DNA of 64,000 nucleotides, from NCBI GenBank assembly GCA_004369045.1, contig ML213517.1:192757-256756 (forward strand). Reading direction: 5' to 3'. The DNA comes from Heliocybe sulcata (Eukaryota > Basidiomycota > Agaricomycetes > Gloeophyllales > Gloeophyllaceae). The notes under the pieces are model-generated. The model made no database searches. It worked only from the letters and a program-made list of their open reading frames with translations, and was not told the origin of the DNA. Below, one piece after another: positions 37,385 to 48,701 of the stretch (the first letter of the stretch is position 1; the number at the start of each line of letters is the position of its first letter). Made by a program: the position numbers and the translations under genes.

Positions 37385-40300
37385 ATGGCGACGCTCGCCC
37401 GGAGTAGCGATGACTTATGGGAGGCTCCGTCAGACCGCCAAGAGTCGCTGAGCACTGGTATTCCGACCCCTTTCCCGAGGACCGCCATCCCAGTACGCGT
37501 CGAACATGAACGCGTTGTTACTGAGGACTGCAGCACTAGCGAGAGGAACGAGGGTACTCGTTTCGATGCTTTGCTTGAAGAGGGCCATGACGGAGAGGGT
37601 ACACGGAGCAAGGAGAATGTCGTAAGTCGTACTCATGTCATTGGACCTATTCTTGCTCAGGCCCCGGCTTCCAGTTGGAGATTTTGCCATCCATAGCATA
37701 CGTGCAGAAGTCATGTGTGGTAACCCTAAACACTCTACTTTCCTCGACGTCCGACTGGCAAGCCATTGTTCCTGATCGTCGACACTCTCTGCCTCCCTCG
37801 CCCCATGCCTCAACTTCTGCCAAGACCGAATCGTCCCAGCCGTCTTCAGCCCTGCATACACTGGTATCAAACTTACGCCATCGACAGGGTCTGGATGGCA
37901 TGCTCGAAACGAGGAATGCGAACAACGATTCGGACTTGATACGCGAGCTACAAGATCACGTAACATGGCTTGAGTCTACTCTGGACGCGAATGACGCGCA
38001 GCTGGTACACGCGTTGGTTTCGCTCCTTGCACATTTTGATCGACTCTCGGCCATTATCGCGAGCGGATCCCCCTCTTCACTACGTGCCGAGCCGTCAAAC
38101 GGCGCCCTGCAGGTTCCACCCGCGTTTGATCCTATCGATACGCTACGGCGTCAAGTCAGCGATTTGCAAGTCGAACGGCTGTACTCTGTGGACAACTTGG
38201 AATCGAAACTACCGCCCGTTCTCGCTGTGGAGACGGGTTTACTCTGGTCCCGGATTGACCTAGAATTGGAGACTGTCCAGACACTCTGTCGCCGGCGTGC
38301 TGAACTTGCTCTCGTTGACCATGACCATCTTCCCCCAGAGTACGACCCTGCCGAGTACGAGGCCGAACCACCGTTGTATTATGATGCGGAGTCAAGCTCA
38401 CTTGTCGAAAGGGCGAGTTTGAAGTCAGATACAAAGGTTCATGATCCGACGGCGTCTGCGACTACGCTCAGCAGCGTGCTCAGCGAGAAAATGAGAATGG
38501 ATCTCGAGGCTGTCACTATGGCTATTGACAGATTGTATCTCGCTGCACCTCAGCTACACAATCAGCGGGTGGAGCTGAAGAAGTCCAAGCTAGAACAACT
38601 CGAGCGGGCGCGTTTGGCTGGGCCGTCATCATCCTCGAAATCCGCTTCAACTATCCGAGAAGGAAAGCAGAAAGAACGAGACATCCAAGACCTCGATAAT
38701 ATGCTTGAACTCATTGGGAAAGCGTCTAGTCGGAGACTGGCTGATCAATCGGTCACGGTCGAAGGAGGCATGGAGCAGAAGTTTGAGGAGGCAAGGCAGA
38801 AGGATCAGGAGAAGGTTCGTCCCATCGGAATGACTTTTCTCTACTCGCGCCTAACGTACGAATCTCAGCGGAACGCGTTTGTCGAGCAGCTGGCACATCA
38901 CTCCGATGCCCGTCGCCTGCACAGTCAAGATGCAGTTTTCCAGCCGCCGAAAGAGAGGGACCCACAGACGCTGCTCTCGTTGCCCGAGTTCATTCGGGAA
39001 TCCATGCCACGGGTCCCGTCAGCCCCAGCTGGTCTCAGCACTCTCGCGAACGTGGCTGAAGCCTCTGATCAGACCAGTCCTGAGCTTGCCACACGCCCAT
39101 CTATAACCCGCCTTAAGTCCAAGAAGAGTGTGAGGAGTCGAAGTTTATCGTCGCCTCCTCTCTCGTGGTTGCTCTCATCCAGTTCGCGGCCGTCATCGAC
39201 TACTCCGGAGTCCAAACCCATGAAGAGACCCAAATCCAGTGGATCGAAGAGTCGTTCGGGTCTGTCAAGCCGGCCCGGCTCGTCTAGTGGAAAATCTACT
39301 ACAGGCAATGCAGGTGAGTATGTTAAGTCTCTCGAGGGACTCGCACTGACCCGACCAAGTCCTTGCAATCGACTTTGTCGCTGAGCATCATGAGAACCTG
39401 CAACACGTCTTGGTCTTCTTTACAGCGGGAGATGTCATGCCAGGGACGCATCTAGAAGCCGAGGTGCTTCCTTGTGCTTCATATGACGACGGGGAGCGTC
39501 TCATTATCATAAGCGATGAGGGAGTGTCCCCACCTCTGGCCCTTCCGGTGCGCGTCGTAACTGGCAAGAAGGAAGTCCGGTCGCACGGCAATCACTTTGA
39601 AGTCAAGCTTCCTACATATCCACGCAGTGCCGGGGCCATGTCTGATCTGGAGTCTGAACCTCTCATGGATGCTCGTCAGCTCTTGTCCAGTAACCCGACA
39701 AGCTTCGTCTGTGCTTCCTGCTCGCTACCATTAATTCAAGCAACGCGCATTAACGATTACAGGGACTTGCCTTCGGAGTACTGGGCTGAGCTGGTTGAAG
39801 CCTGGATGTGTCACGCAGATCAGAAGGTGCACGATAACGTGGCCGTGCACGGCCGAGGAATATGGCCGAAGGCTGGCCAGGGACTGGTTGGCGGGAGTTA
39901 TATCTTGTTCGACGAATCCAACGTCCTCACAGTCAATCTGCGGATATCGGAGAAACAGGTGAGTACAAGTCCATAGGCCGGTTATAAGGGCAATAAGAAG
40001 GCCGGCATTGGATGTCCACCAATGGTCGAATGTCTTGTACAGGCAGCCAGCTTTGTAGCGTGTATCCGAGCTGTTACCGGGTTCGGTGAACCTGCGGAGT
40101 TTGCGTTGTTTGAACAAGGCATCGGCAGACTTGTCTCCGGCTGATACAACCTGCCCGAGAGCAACAGCGCTACGCTGGTTTACTCGCTTAACAACTCTCG
40201 TGTAACAGAGGTCCTCGTCACGGGAGCTACATGCGAGAGCACATCTTTTGGTGGTACCCATCTCTTAAAGGGCTTCAACTGATGCGTCTGCCACAGGGTA

Positions 40301-41024
40301 ATGACGACTGGCGGCTCGTCAGATGTTTGTGCGGTGCCGTGAAAGGACGTACCCAGGTCCATCAGCATGCGAACGAACTACCTACCAACTCATTCAGGCT
40401 CCTCAAGTACGCTATTCGTGCGATTACTTCGTCTTCAGAGTATGTCTCTTGTATGGCATAGACGTATGGTAGACTAACATTCATCTTATATTCAGAATGT
40501 CCAACATTCCTTTGTCAGCATTTATAGTCGAGGACATGGTGGAGCTGGTGCAAGCCCATGCTACCTACCGGTTTGTGGTCATCGATGAAGAAAACGAGTG
40601 GCCTCGGATTCTGGTGCGGACCCCGGATTGTACCGTAGAGAATCAGGCTGACTCCCACTTAGATATGGCTGTTCAAACCGAGCATCCGGATAGCGTACAA
40701 GGTATCGACTAGCTATCTGATCCCGCAGACGGATTCTATCCATGCGGCAAAGGTTCTGTACAAGATCATCGGGCCGAACGTTGCACCCGAGGATCTTAGA
40801 AGGTGCGCATGGCATTTATGCTCGTCTTCTTGGGATGTCTAACCGGGCCCGACACATATAGTACTCTGGATAAATTCCCCGGGTTCCCACAGGCCGAAAA
40901 CCTGTCGTACCCACTGGAAACTTGCAGACGCCTCGCGGGTCTACTCAAGGAGAGCAATTCCTCATACCCCGCCAACATGCGCACTATGACTGGCTTGGAT
41001 GTCGGCTTCCTGCGCCGTACTTGA
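37385..41024 (+). CDS. Long protein with C-terminal HECT-like (UBE3D/Ipa1) E2-binding domain
   Basis: The chain starts MATLARSSDDLWEAPSD and joins across introns at 37622-37674, about 38816-38869 and about 39316-39360. The first ~600 residues are coiled-coil and Ser-rich, with no recognised family. They lead without a stop into a HECT_2 domain: LEAEVLPCASYDDGERL, FVCASCSLPLI, DLPSEYWAELVEAWMCHADQ, WRLVRCLCGAVKGR, RLLKYAIRAI, WPRILIWLFKPSIRIAYK and VLYKIIGPNVAPEDLR, ending FLRRT. UBE3D and yeast Ipa1 are ~350-390 residues and bind ubiquitin-loaded E2s, so the N-terminal half is extra. Exon structure between 39958 and about 40230 is not settled; a small exon from about 40050 may bridge it. Alternatively two adjacent genes are merged here, but no start codon for the second was found. 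Confidence 0.72.
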
Positions 41025-41324
41025 CCATGGACACTTCTTCGACTGCATATTTCCCACCGGATATTATAGCGTTCATTCTGTTCTGCTCGACCAAAATTTA
41101 TTCACGGAGACTGTAGCTGGTCCCCAGTGCATTCTTCTTGTAGCATAACGGTCTTGCATCCTTGCCATCGGACATGTGTTTCACCAAGTATCAGTCTGCT
41201 TGTTTTCCGCTCACTCTCCCGCGTTTTGGATGCATAGCTAGCATAGAGAAAATAATTATACACTACTTATGTAAGTCCATTGGAAACCTAAACACAAAAC
41301 AAGGGGCAATCGAGTGCGATGATG
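41025..41324. other. Convergent intergenic region
   Basis: 300 bp between the HECT-like gene and RUD3, tail-to-tail. No gene seen. Confidence 0.5.
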
Positions 41325-43111
41325 CTATAGCAGAACTTCCTTCTCCTTGCCCTTCCTCGAAGGCGGTAGGGAAAGATTCGGCGAGCTTGCCATAGCTGCG
41401 GCTGAAGAGAAGGAAGAGAGACGCCGGCCAGGCGACAACGGCGACCCAGGTGATAGGTGACCAAGACGAGTGGGTGAACCTGGCAAGGACGAATTCGCCC
41501 GCCTCTGGGGATCCGTGGGTGGAGAGGTCGCGGAAACATTTTGGCCCGCGTTCGCTTCTGTGAGGAGGAATTCGACCCACAATCTGGAGAATGACTGTGC
41601 ATAGACAAGGCAAGCATCTCAGCGCCGAGACATAATAAGAAAAAGAGAACGATTACTTCTGTCTCATCTCCCTTCTCCAACTCTGGAGACTTCATCGTCG
41701 ACACCGACGCGGAGCTTGCCGAGCGTCCCCAGATTCCTGAGCCCGTATTCGCACTTGGCATGTTCCCCATTTTCTGAAGCCCGGCTTTCTCCCGCTCGGT
41801 ATCATTCCAGGACAGTATTGACGACAAAAGCTGGAGCATTTCGAATCGTTTGCTATCTGCTCTAGGTGTGGAGAGGAAGGAGAGGAGGACGTTCGTGACC
41901 AGTCGCCTGTCAACGTTCTCGGCAGAGGACTGGCGTCGCAAGCGGCGGAGAGCTTCCATGAGGTGCTCGTTCATGATAATTGCTGAGCATGAGTGCTGTT
42001 TAGCGAGTGTAATGGCGTAAGGAGGGAGAGACGAACCTTCATGGCGCAACTTCTGGATAAGGAGTTCCTTCTCCTTGACCTCCTTCTCGAGAGTTTGTAC
42101 GCGAGAAGAGTTCGATGTGGATTCTTCGAGTTGCAGCTACGGAATTTGTGTGTACGGTGGTAACAGGCATGGCGTAAATATCGTACCTCGGCATTCAGAG
42201 CACGAGACTTGTATTCAGCCAGAGATTGTGTCAGTTGGTCGAACTGGGCTTCGTGTTCCTTGATGGCTTGCTTTAGCTCGTGTTCCTTAGCTATGAGGGT
42301 TTGTGAGCTCTGTCCGCCTATAACACGACTTCATTCCTCACCTGACTGGAAATCTGCAAGAACAGACTGCAGGTTGGTAGCATTCTCGCGTTCTGTCTCG
42401 AGCTCCACTGCCTCTCGTTCACGCGCTTCCCGTTCGATTTCGATGTCCCTCTGCAGGGTCTCGATCGTCACCCTCGCTTCATCCGCAAAAGCCCTCTCAT
42501 GAAGGGCAGCATGTTCCCATTCATCCTTCTCTATTCGACATCGTTCAAGCTCGCTCTGGAGTTCACGGAGCTCACGTTCTCTGAGCATGGTCTCTTGAGC
42601 TGTCTCCTGCAGCGCTCTACTGCGCATCGCTTCCAGCTCCCTGGACGCGTTCTCCGCCTCAGCATTGGAGGTGATGAGTTCGGACTTCAAAGTCTCGACT
42701 GTGGAAACGAGGTCCTCGTTCTCCACCGTTAACTGCTGAACGAGTTGTTCCCGTCTTTCGAGTTCTTCCTGATGCATCTCAGACATTACCCAGATTCATT
42801 GATAGTGGACAGCTCACAGCATCCTGCTTTAACTTATTCTGTAAGGTCGTGCGCATTGTGGTGAGCTTGCCCAGGAGATTCCTGTACTGTGCTGCCAGAG
42901 CCTCCTTCTCCTCCTTCGTGCGCTCCAGCTCATCCCGTAGCCGTTGTATCGGGTCTGCATCTTCCGTGTCGTGGTTGTGACCGTTGGTCGTCCCATTTGT
43001 ACCGAACGATCCGACGTTGGTGGCGTCCCCGTCAAGAGACCCCCGAGAATGAGATGACTGCGGGCTAAGTAAAGGAGATATTAAACCCTTTGTTGGGCTT
43101 GGACTGGACAT
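41325..43111 (-). CDS. RUD3: Golgin with GRAB domain (Rud3 / GMAP-210 type)
   Basis: Six exons on the minus strand start MSSPSPTKGLISPLLSPQSS and stop at 41325-41327. After a short disordered head, residues from about 60 to 330 are a continuous coiled coil (RLRDELERTKEEKEALAAQY, ETMLRERELRELQSELERCR, KEHELKQAIKEHEAQFDQLT). The C-terminal GRAB domain (AIIMNEHLMEALRRLRRQSS, NVDRRLVTNVLLSFLSTPRA, RFEMLQLLSSILSWND) is the Arf1-GTP binding module that targets Rud3 to the cis-Golgi. A Ser/Pro-rich tail follows. Rud3 tethers vesicles between ER and Golgi, so this gene is thematically related to SEC23 but not near it. The second intron is 51 nt, with the acceptor at CCTCATAG, giving DFQSAKEHELKQA. 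Confidence 0.9.
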
Positions 43112-43546
43112 GGCGAATGAATCTTAAGGCAGTTAGTGGGCTCTTCTTCAGTTCCGATGGCGCCCATCAACCGAGAGAGACACGTAGAAGGAGGAGCGCT
43201 ATCAATACCGCATTGCCGAGAACATACGGGCGCGTATAATGAGACGTGGCTAAAGAGTCCTATAAGTGAATAGTTCTCACGATTATCACTGGTATTCCCA
43301 CACTACAATCATGGCTATTTGAAATTAGACGCGTACGTGACGGAGACAAAATACCGGGCAGCCACCTTGTCCTTATCCCTTCCGCTAGCATCGCCCACCG
43401 CAGCATTCTGTAACCTCTGGTTTCTCGCAGCTGAGACTCTATATACACCATACAGTTGGGATTGATATCTTCCTGTATCTCTCGCCACTCTCATCCATCG
43501 TCCAGGTCGCGAAATCACCTCTGAGGCTCGCTCTCCGGTCCGCATA
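43112..43546. other. Divergent intergenic region (RUD3 / F-box 2)
   Basis: About 435 bp, presumably a shared promoter region. No gene recognised. Confidence 0.5.
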
Positions 43547-45445
43547 ATGCACGACATCCTCGAGCACTCCACTCCTCGCGCTGTGACCGCCAACCCTTCC
43601 TCGATGAATGCAAGGCATATGGCGAAGATGCAATCTTCAAAGGGCGTCTTCCTGAGTCTTCCGGTCGAGCTTATATGCCGTATTATGTCCTTTCTTCCTC
43701 CCAAGGATCTAGTCCGATGCTGCCAGGTCAGTAACTGGAGCTCAAGAATCTCATACTGCTTGCCCATGATCCAATAGATCAATCGATTTATATGGGATAT
43801 ATTCAAGTCATCTTCCCGGCTGAAATACATCGCCGAGCTCGAATTCCACGGCTTAGCCCCCAATCCACTCGCACCGAATGTCGGATACTCCCAGCGTCTC
43901 AAGCGATTGAGAGAATACACCAATGCTTGGACGCACCTCGAACCAAAGAAGAGATACAGTATTCAGATGACAGAGAACGGTTGCGTTTACGACTTCGCTA
44001 GCGGAATCTACGCCAACGGACATGGCAGTCATCCTCCTGTGTCCGGTCCGCTTAAGTTCCATCGCTTACCCTCGGGCTCTGATGATTCAGCTTTTTGTAT
44101 GCAAACCTGGACGCACACACAACTCATCGAGGAAGGAGGCCAGTTCCTCGATTTCTGTATGGACCCAGTGCAAGATTTACTCGTGATGGTCTCTTCCGCT
44201 CCCACGGAGTAAGTCGAGCAGGCCTAGATCGTGTCATGCCTAAGCTTATCGGCTCTTTTAGATCCAGATACAAATATTTCGTTCATATTAGAAGTCTTAC
44301 ATCGAACGAGCCTCACCCTAAGGCGCCTGTACCCAGCCGACCGTGGGTCGAGAAGTCTGGCCCTCTTGTTGATAGTGGTTTTCATCATGTTAGGATACAC
44401 ATTGTCGATGATATCGTGGCCATCCTGGCTGATGACGGCGCCACTATGGTTCGACTCTCTCTATTCAATTGGAGGTCGGACTGCGATTATGTGGTACGTT
44501 CCCTCACTCCTGCTTTCTCCACAGCACTAATTCAACTCCTATTTAGCTTACGATGGATAATGCCGTAAGCTCGTCTGTCGACGACTTCTGCCTCCTCTCC
44601 CGGACCTCCTTCCTCACAGTTGACTTCAATGGCGATCTGGGTTTCTACACTTTCACTGATCCCGCGCTGTATAACCGAGGGGCGTCTGTCCTGCCACCCG
44701 TCCGGCGAGCAGTGTTCAATCTCCCTACTCCTGCGGAAGGCTGGGACTACTGGGGCATCATACTTTCCTTCAACCCCATCCCCGATTTAAACCCCCCTGC
44801 TGCCAACAAATCTCATCTCCTACCGAGACCTTCGCTATTCCAGTGCGGCAGCGACGACCGCGTCTTACTATGCACATTCAACTTATTCAACCAGACGAAT
44901 GCGCGGACCAGCAGCCACACGCTTATCATGCGGACAAGGATATTCTTCGAGTCTGTGCCGCTGACAAAAACCGAGTGGGCGAATTGGGGTCCCAATAACA
45001 CGAGATGGTTCATGCATAAGCATGAGGCACCCTGGATACACTCGATACATGGGTACCGGATCGTCGACAAGGTCGCCGCTGCTGACGAGGATGCTACGCC
45101 AAACGCACCAATGCCAAGCGAGTTCAGGCTCGTCGTGAGGGATTTCAACCCGAAGTTAATCAAGACCGCTGTGAATGAGGAGGATGTGGACCATATCAGG
45201 ATTGTGACGGATCCTGAAGTGGTGAAAGTGGAAGAGTTCAGAGACGAGATTACGACGCATCTCCCGTACCGGGAGGTGGTCAGCAGGAAGACGTATCCCT
45301 GCTCGAATGTCATGATTGATGATAGCAAGATTATACTCTGTCAGGTGCGTAATATGCTGTCTCGATACGCCCCCCGCGATTCTGATGATGTGCATAGAGA
45401 GATAGGGAGCATCATTTGGAGGCGATAGATGTACTAGTGTTTTAA
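43547..45445 (+). CDS. F-box protein with beta-propeller-like C-terminal region (copy 2)
   Basis: Five exons (43547-43726, 43778-44208, 44262-44493, 44547-45344, 45398-45445) encode 562 residues. The F-box is FLSLPVELICRIMSFLPPKD followed by LVRCCQINRFIWDIFKSSS. The remainder aligns with the gene at 20189-22020: GIYANGHGSHPPVSGPLKFH, DFCMDPVQDLLVMV, DDFCLLSRTSFLTVDFNGDL, WGPNNTRWFMHKHE, VRDFNPKLIK, THLPYREV and the ending LVF. It shares intron positions, so the pair arose by duplication. It likely serves as an SCF substrate adaptor; substrate unknown. An internal in-frame Met (residue 20, SSMNARHMAK) could be an alternative start. Confidence 0.88.
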
Positions 45446-46257
45446 TCTCTTATAGTCATCGGGGAGAGGGGATAGAGGCGCTTACGTCTCTCAATTGAAG
45501 CTAGTGCATGTCAAGAATGTACCATGATATAAATCTTATGGGAGTTGTTTTGCAAATTCGTGTATTGATTCCTGATTTCTGGATCTTGACTGTTTGACCG
45601 TCAAGAGGTCAAGAGATGTTGCCGCCGTGATTAATCACGTGGCAGCGTATGGCGGATATTTCGCCTCGACACGTGTTGTACCTGTACACCGCTCTGCTTA
45701 CTCTCCTTTACGCCAGGGCTTATTCTCCAAGCTTCGGGTCCGGATAGGAGACGGCTTCGACTAATGCTCAGTCCGCACTACATGTTTGCGCCGCGATGGT
45801 CAGACATGGTTTCATACATATGCATACGCTCCACGGGAGTGCTCTACGGGGCAGCACGGCCTCTATCGACGCTGCTACCGAAGAATTCCGCTTGGAATGA
45901 GCTTTATTAGCTGTGAACAGGGTCAAAGGCCGATAACATCGAGGCGCTGCTCAGCTCAAGCGCCCGTCAGCGCGGCCAATTTGGATGTGTTATTTGTGAA
46001 AGAATCGTGATGTGTCCGAGGATATGGACGGATGCTTGGAAGCCGTGTTCGAATCATCATTGCTGGGCATGATTCAGACTACCGGTACTGGATAAACAAT
46101 AGCGGAAATAGAAGAAGGTCGGCTTGAGAGTCAAAGAGAGCGCCCCCGTTGGACGTACGGCTTGCACTGCGAGGAACGACGCCCTTCCACCTGCCCTCCA
46201 CGAGTGAGTTGTCTCCATAATCTTGTCAGTCGGCGCTGATCTGACGATTGCAGATCC
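45446..46257. other. Intergenic region upstream of caspase-like gene 1
   Basis: About 810 bp with only short open frames and no recognised feature. Confidence 0.5.
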
Positions 46258-48198
46258 ATGACCTCGCCTTTCTTGCACGCCCTGATTGTTGGCATCGACA
46301 GATACGGTCGGTCGAGTCAATGCAGCCATCTCTCGCATGCTGTCGAAGATGCACGCAATGCGCAGTCTTTCTTTGAAAACCATCTGAAAGTCCCACCGGC
46401 AAATATCTCCCTGCTTTGTAACGAAGCTGCTACGCGCCACCGTGTCATGTCCACCTTCCGTAGTCACCTCATCGAAAACGCGAGGATACAGTACGGCGAT
46501 CCCGTGGTTTTCTATTTCGCAGGCTATGGTTCGGTCACATCGAGAGCTCCCACTGGTCCACAGAATACCCTATGTCCGACCAATCGAGGCCGAGGCGTAC
46601 CGGACATCTCATATCATGAACTGCATTTATTAACCTCTGAATTGGCATGCGTCAAAGGCCCCAATATCACAGTGATTCTAGATTGCTGCCATTCCTCTGA
46701 CGCGAACAGTTCGTCCGTCGAATTTGATCGGAAAGCGCGGCACGCCTCTCCCTTCCAGTCCACGTCTACATCTCGTTCCGTTGTATCTGCGAATGAGTCG
46801 CCAGACCAGGCCTCCTGCGACTCAGCTTCGGAGCGCTATCTCACGGACGCTACGGTCATAGCCGCCTGTGCGGATGGCGGCCGTACCTGGGATAATAGCG
46901 CCGAGATCAATGGACGTTTCTCGGAGAGTCTGTTCGTGGCCTTCAGTGCGGCATCATTTCACGACACGTCCTATCGAGAGCTTATCACCAGCGTACGGGA
47001 TTCTTACCGGCGGATGAGCCTTGGCACGGAAGAGCAGGATCTTCCAGTTTGCTATGGAAGCAGGCGAGACTGCCCCATCTTCGACGGGATGGTTCTGGGT
47101 GACCCTAAGCCGCTGGTCCCTGTTCATTGCATGGATGAAAGAGGCATCGTAGTTGAAGCAGGACGTATACACGGTGTCGTTCCGGGCACACGTCTAGACA
47201 TCTTTGAAAATAAGGCCGGCGTCCGGATCATGGGGAACCTTGTTGCGAAGGATGTCCAGGGGCTGTGGTGTTCGGCCGTTCATGATCATGATGGACGCTC
47301 TTTCGTGCTACCTGAGCACCCGTACGCTAGGATCATATTCCAATCTGATACTCCCTTCAGCTTCGGTATGACGAGTCTTGTGGAAGCCCAACGACGAGCT
47401 GCAGAGTCATATGTCGACGCAGCATTCCGGGACTCGGTAAACACTCGTGGCAACACGCTTGTTTCACGGACAAGGCCGGAAGACGCGAAGTTAGTCGCGT
47501 CCTTCGATAACATGTCTATGAGTCTGAAAAGACAAGATCCTTTGATTGGCGCTCACTGCGTAGCGCAGGTGGAAGTCTCTGCGATCAGTTGCCGCACGTC
47601 AGGAGAGCTCGATTACTGCAAGGTTATCAAGTTGGCGGCGATATTTGATCTACATCTGTATCGCGAGAATGGGTGCCATCCTTACGGAGATAATATCGAA
47701 GTGAATCTGTGGGCGCTGGGGATTGACAGCAAGCCGCAAGGGATCGGTCATATTGTGGATGGTCGGGCGGACTTGCAGCATGATCCCGACGTTTCGTATT
47801 CTCTGGAGATACGGAACGACAACTCCCTTGATCTATGGTGCTCCATATTCTACTTCGATCCCTCCGATTATTCCATTATACAGCTTTATCAGTCGGTGCC
47901 AGATACGCCTTCCCTCGAATCATGCCGTTCATTTGAACTTGGCACTATTGACGGGCCAGGGGAAGCATTCTACTTCTATGTAGCGGGCGAAGAAGAAGAC
48001 ACTGGGTTTCTCAAGATTTTTGTCTCTAGCAGTTTCGTAAACTTGTCTATGCTGGAACAGAACGTCCAAGACGAGCAGGCTTGCTGGAAGTCTGCTGGAG
48101 CTGGTCATATTGCGCCGGAGCAAGGCGACTGGGACACAATCACGATTCCAATCCACGTATACCGAGACACCTCATCCTCCAGACAGCGCAAAAGCTAA
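46258..48198 (+). CDS. Caspase-fold (C14) protein lacking the catalytic histidine
   Basis: A single intronless frame of 646 residues. The N-terminal ~270 residues are a peptidase C14 / metacaspase-like domain: HALIVGIDRYG, FYFAGYGS and ITVILDCCHSS. The active-site His found in the neighbour (YAGHG) is Tyr90 here, while the nucleophile Cys144 of DCCHS is kept. The PAD motif that forms the acidic S1 pocket in related proteins reads PTN (Asn). The substrate loop is also shortened. It is therefore probably inactive as a protease. A middle segment VEAGRIHGVVPGTRLDIF and a C-terminal beta-rich region (LDLWCSIFYFDPSDYSIIQL, EEEDTGFLKIFVSS, GDWDTITIPIHVYRD) follow. They match the downstream gene throughout, indicating tandem duplication. 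The C-terminal region recalls the domain after caspase modules in bacterial and agaricomycete proteins. Confidence 0.88.
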   Translation: MTSPFLHALIVGIDRYGRSSQCSHLSHAVEDARNAQSFFENHLKVPPANISLLCNEAATRHRVMSTFRSHLIENARIQYGDPVVFYFAGYGSVTSRAPTGPQNTLCPTNRGRGVPDISYHELHLLTSELACVKGPNITVILDCCHSSDANSSSVEFDRKARHASPFQSTSTSRSVVSANESPDQASCDSASERYLTDATVIAACADGGRTWDNSAEINGRFSESLFVAFSAASFHDTSYRELITSVRDSYRRMSLGTEEQDLPVCYGSRRDCPIFDGMVLGDPKPLVPVHCMDERGIVVEAGRIHGVVPGTRLDIFENKAGVRIMGNLVAKDVQGLWCSAVHDHDGRSFVLPEHPYARIIFQSDTPFSFGMTSLVEAQRRAAESYVDAAFRDSVNTRGNTLVSRTRPEDAKLVASFDNMSMSLKRQDPLIGAHCVAQVEVSAISCRTSGELDYCKVIKLAAIFDLHLYRENGCHPYGDNIEVNLWALGIDSKPQGIGHIVDGRADLQHDPDVSYSLEIRNDNSLDLWCSIFYFDPSDYSIIQLYQSVPDTPSLESCRSFELGTIDGPGEAFYFYVAGEEEDTGFLKIFVSSSFVNLSMLEQNVQDEQACWKSAGAGHIAPEQGDWDTITIPIHVYRDTSSSRQRKS

Positions 48199-48701
48199 CT
48201 TGGCATTCCACGTATGATCCAATAACAATGTATTGTTGAGTGGATACGAGACGAGCGCTTTCCCGAATGAGGAGTACACTGTAGCAGCAAAGAATATACA
48301 CGCGTGCCCACGCACTTGCGAGATGATCACTCCCTCATGCATGGTCAGACCGGGCTTCTGGACAGATACACGTGGGGATCAGATGATAGTATCGTAAGCG
48401 CCTGTGGTCTGGCCAAACGACCCATCTATTCGCTCGACTGTTGTGATCTGCTATTCACCGGAAACAGCAGACCATCGATCGCCACACACAGCTGGTAGTG
48501 AAAGGAATACGTGCGTGCATTTGTTCCCATTGTGTCTTCCAGGTTTGCTGGCTAACGCTCGAGTAGCTCTCGCACAGGTAGGTCGTATTTCACGACTTAT
48601 TCTGTATTACCCATCATAAACGGTGGCTTCAAGACATACTTCAGGCATAGCTGAGGTGAGTGTCCCGAATGATATTGAATAGCAGATGCTGATTCTTATA
48701 G
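48199..48701. other. Intergenic region between the caspase-like genes
   Basis: About 500 bp separating the two tandem genes. No recognised feature; presumed promoter of the second. Confidence 0.5.

Noticed and set aside
42325-42348. A 24-nt intron in RUD3 between DFQSG and GGQSSQ
   Set aside because: Using the next acceptor (CCTCATAG) gives a normal 51-nt intron and the sequence DFQSAKEHELKQA, which fits the continuous coiled coil better.
46045-46070. tRNA B-box-like GTTCGAATC
   Set aside because: No complementary T-stem and no A box at the right distance upstream. The similar GGTTCGACTC at about 44450 lies inside a coding exon.
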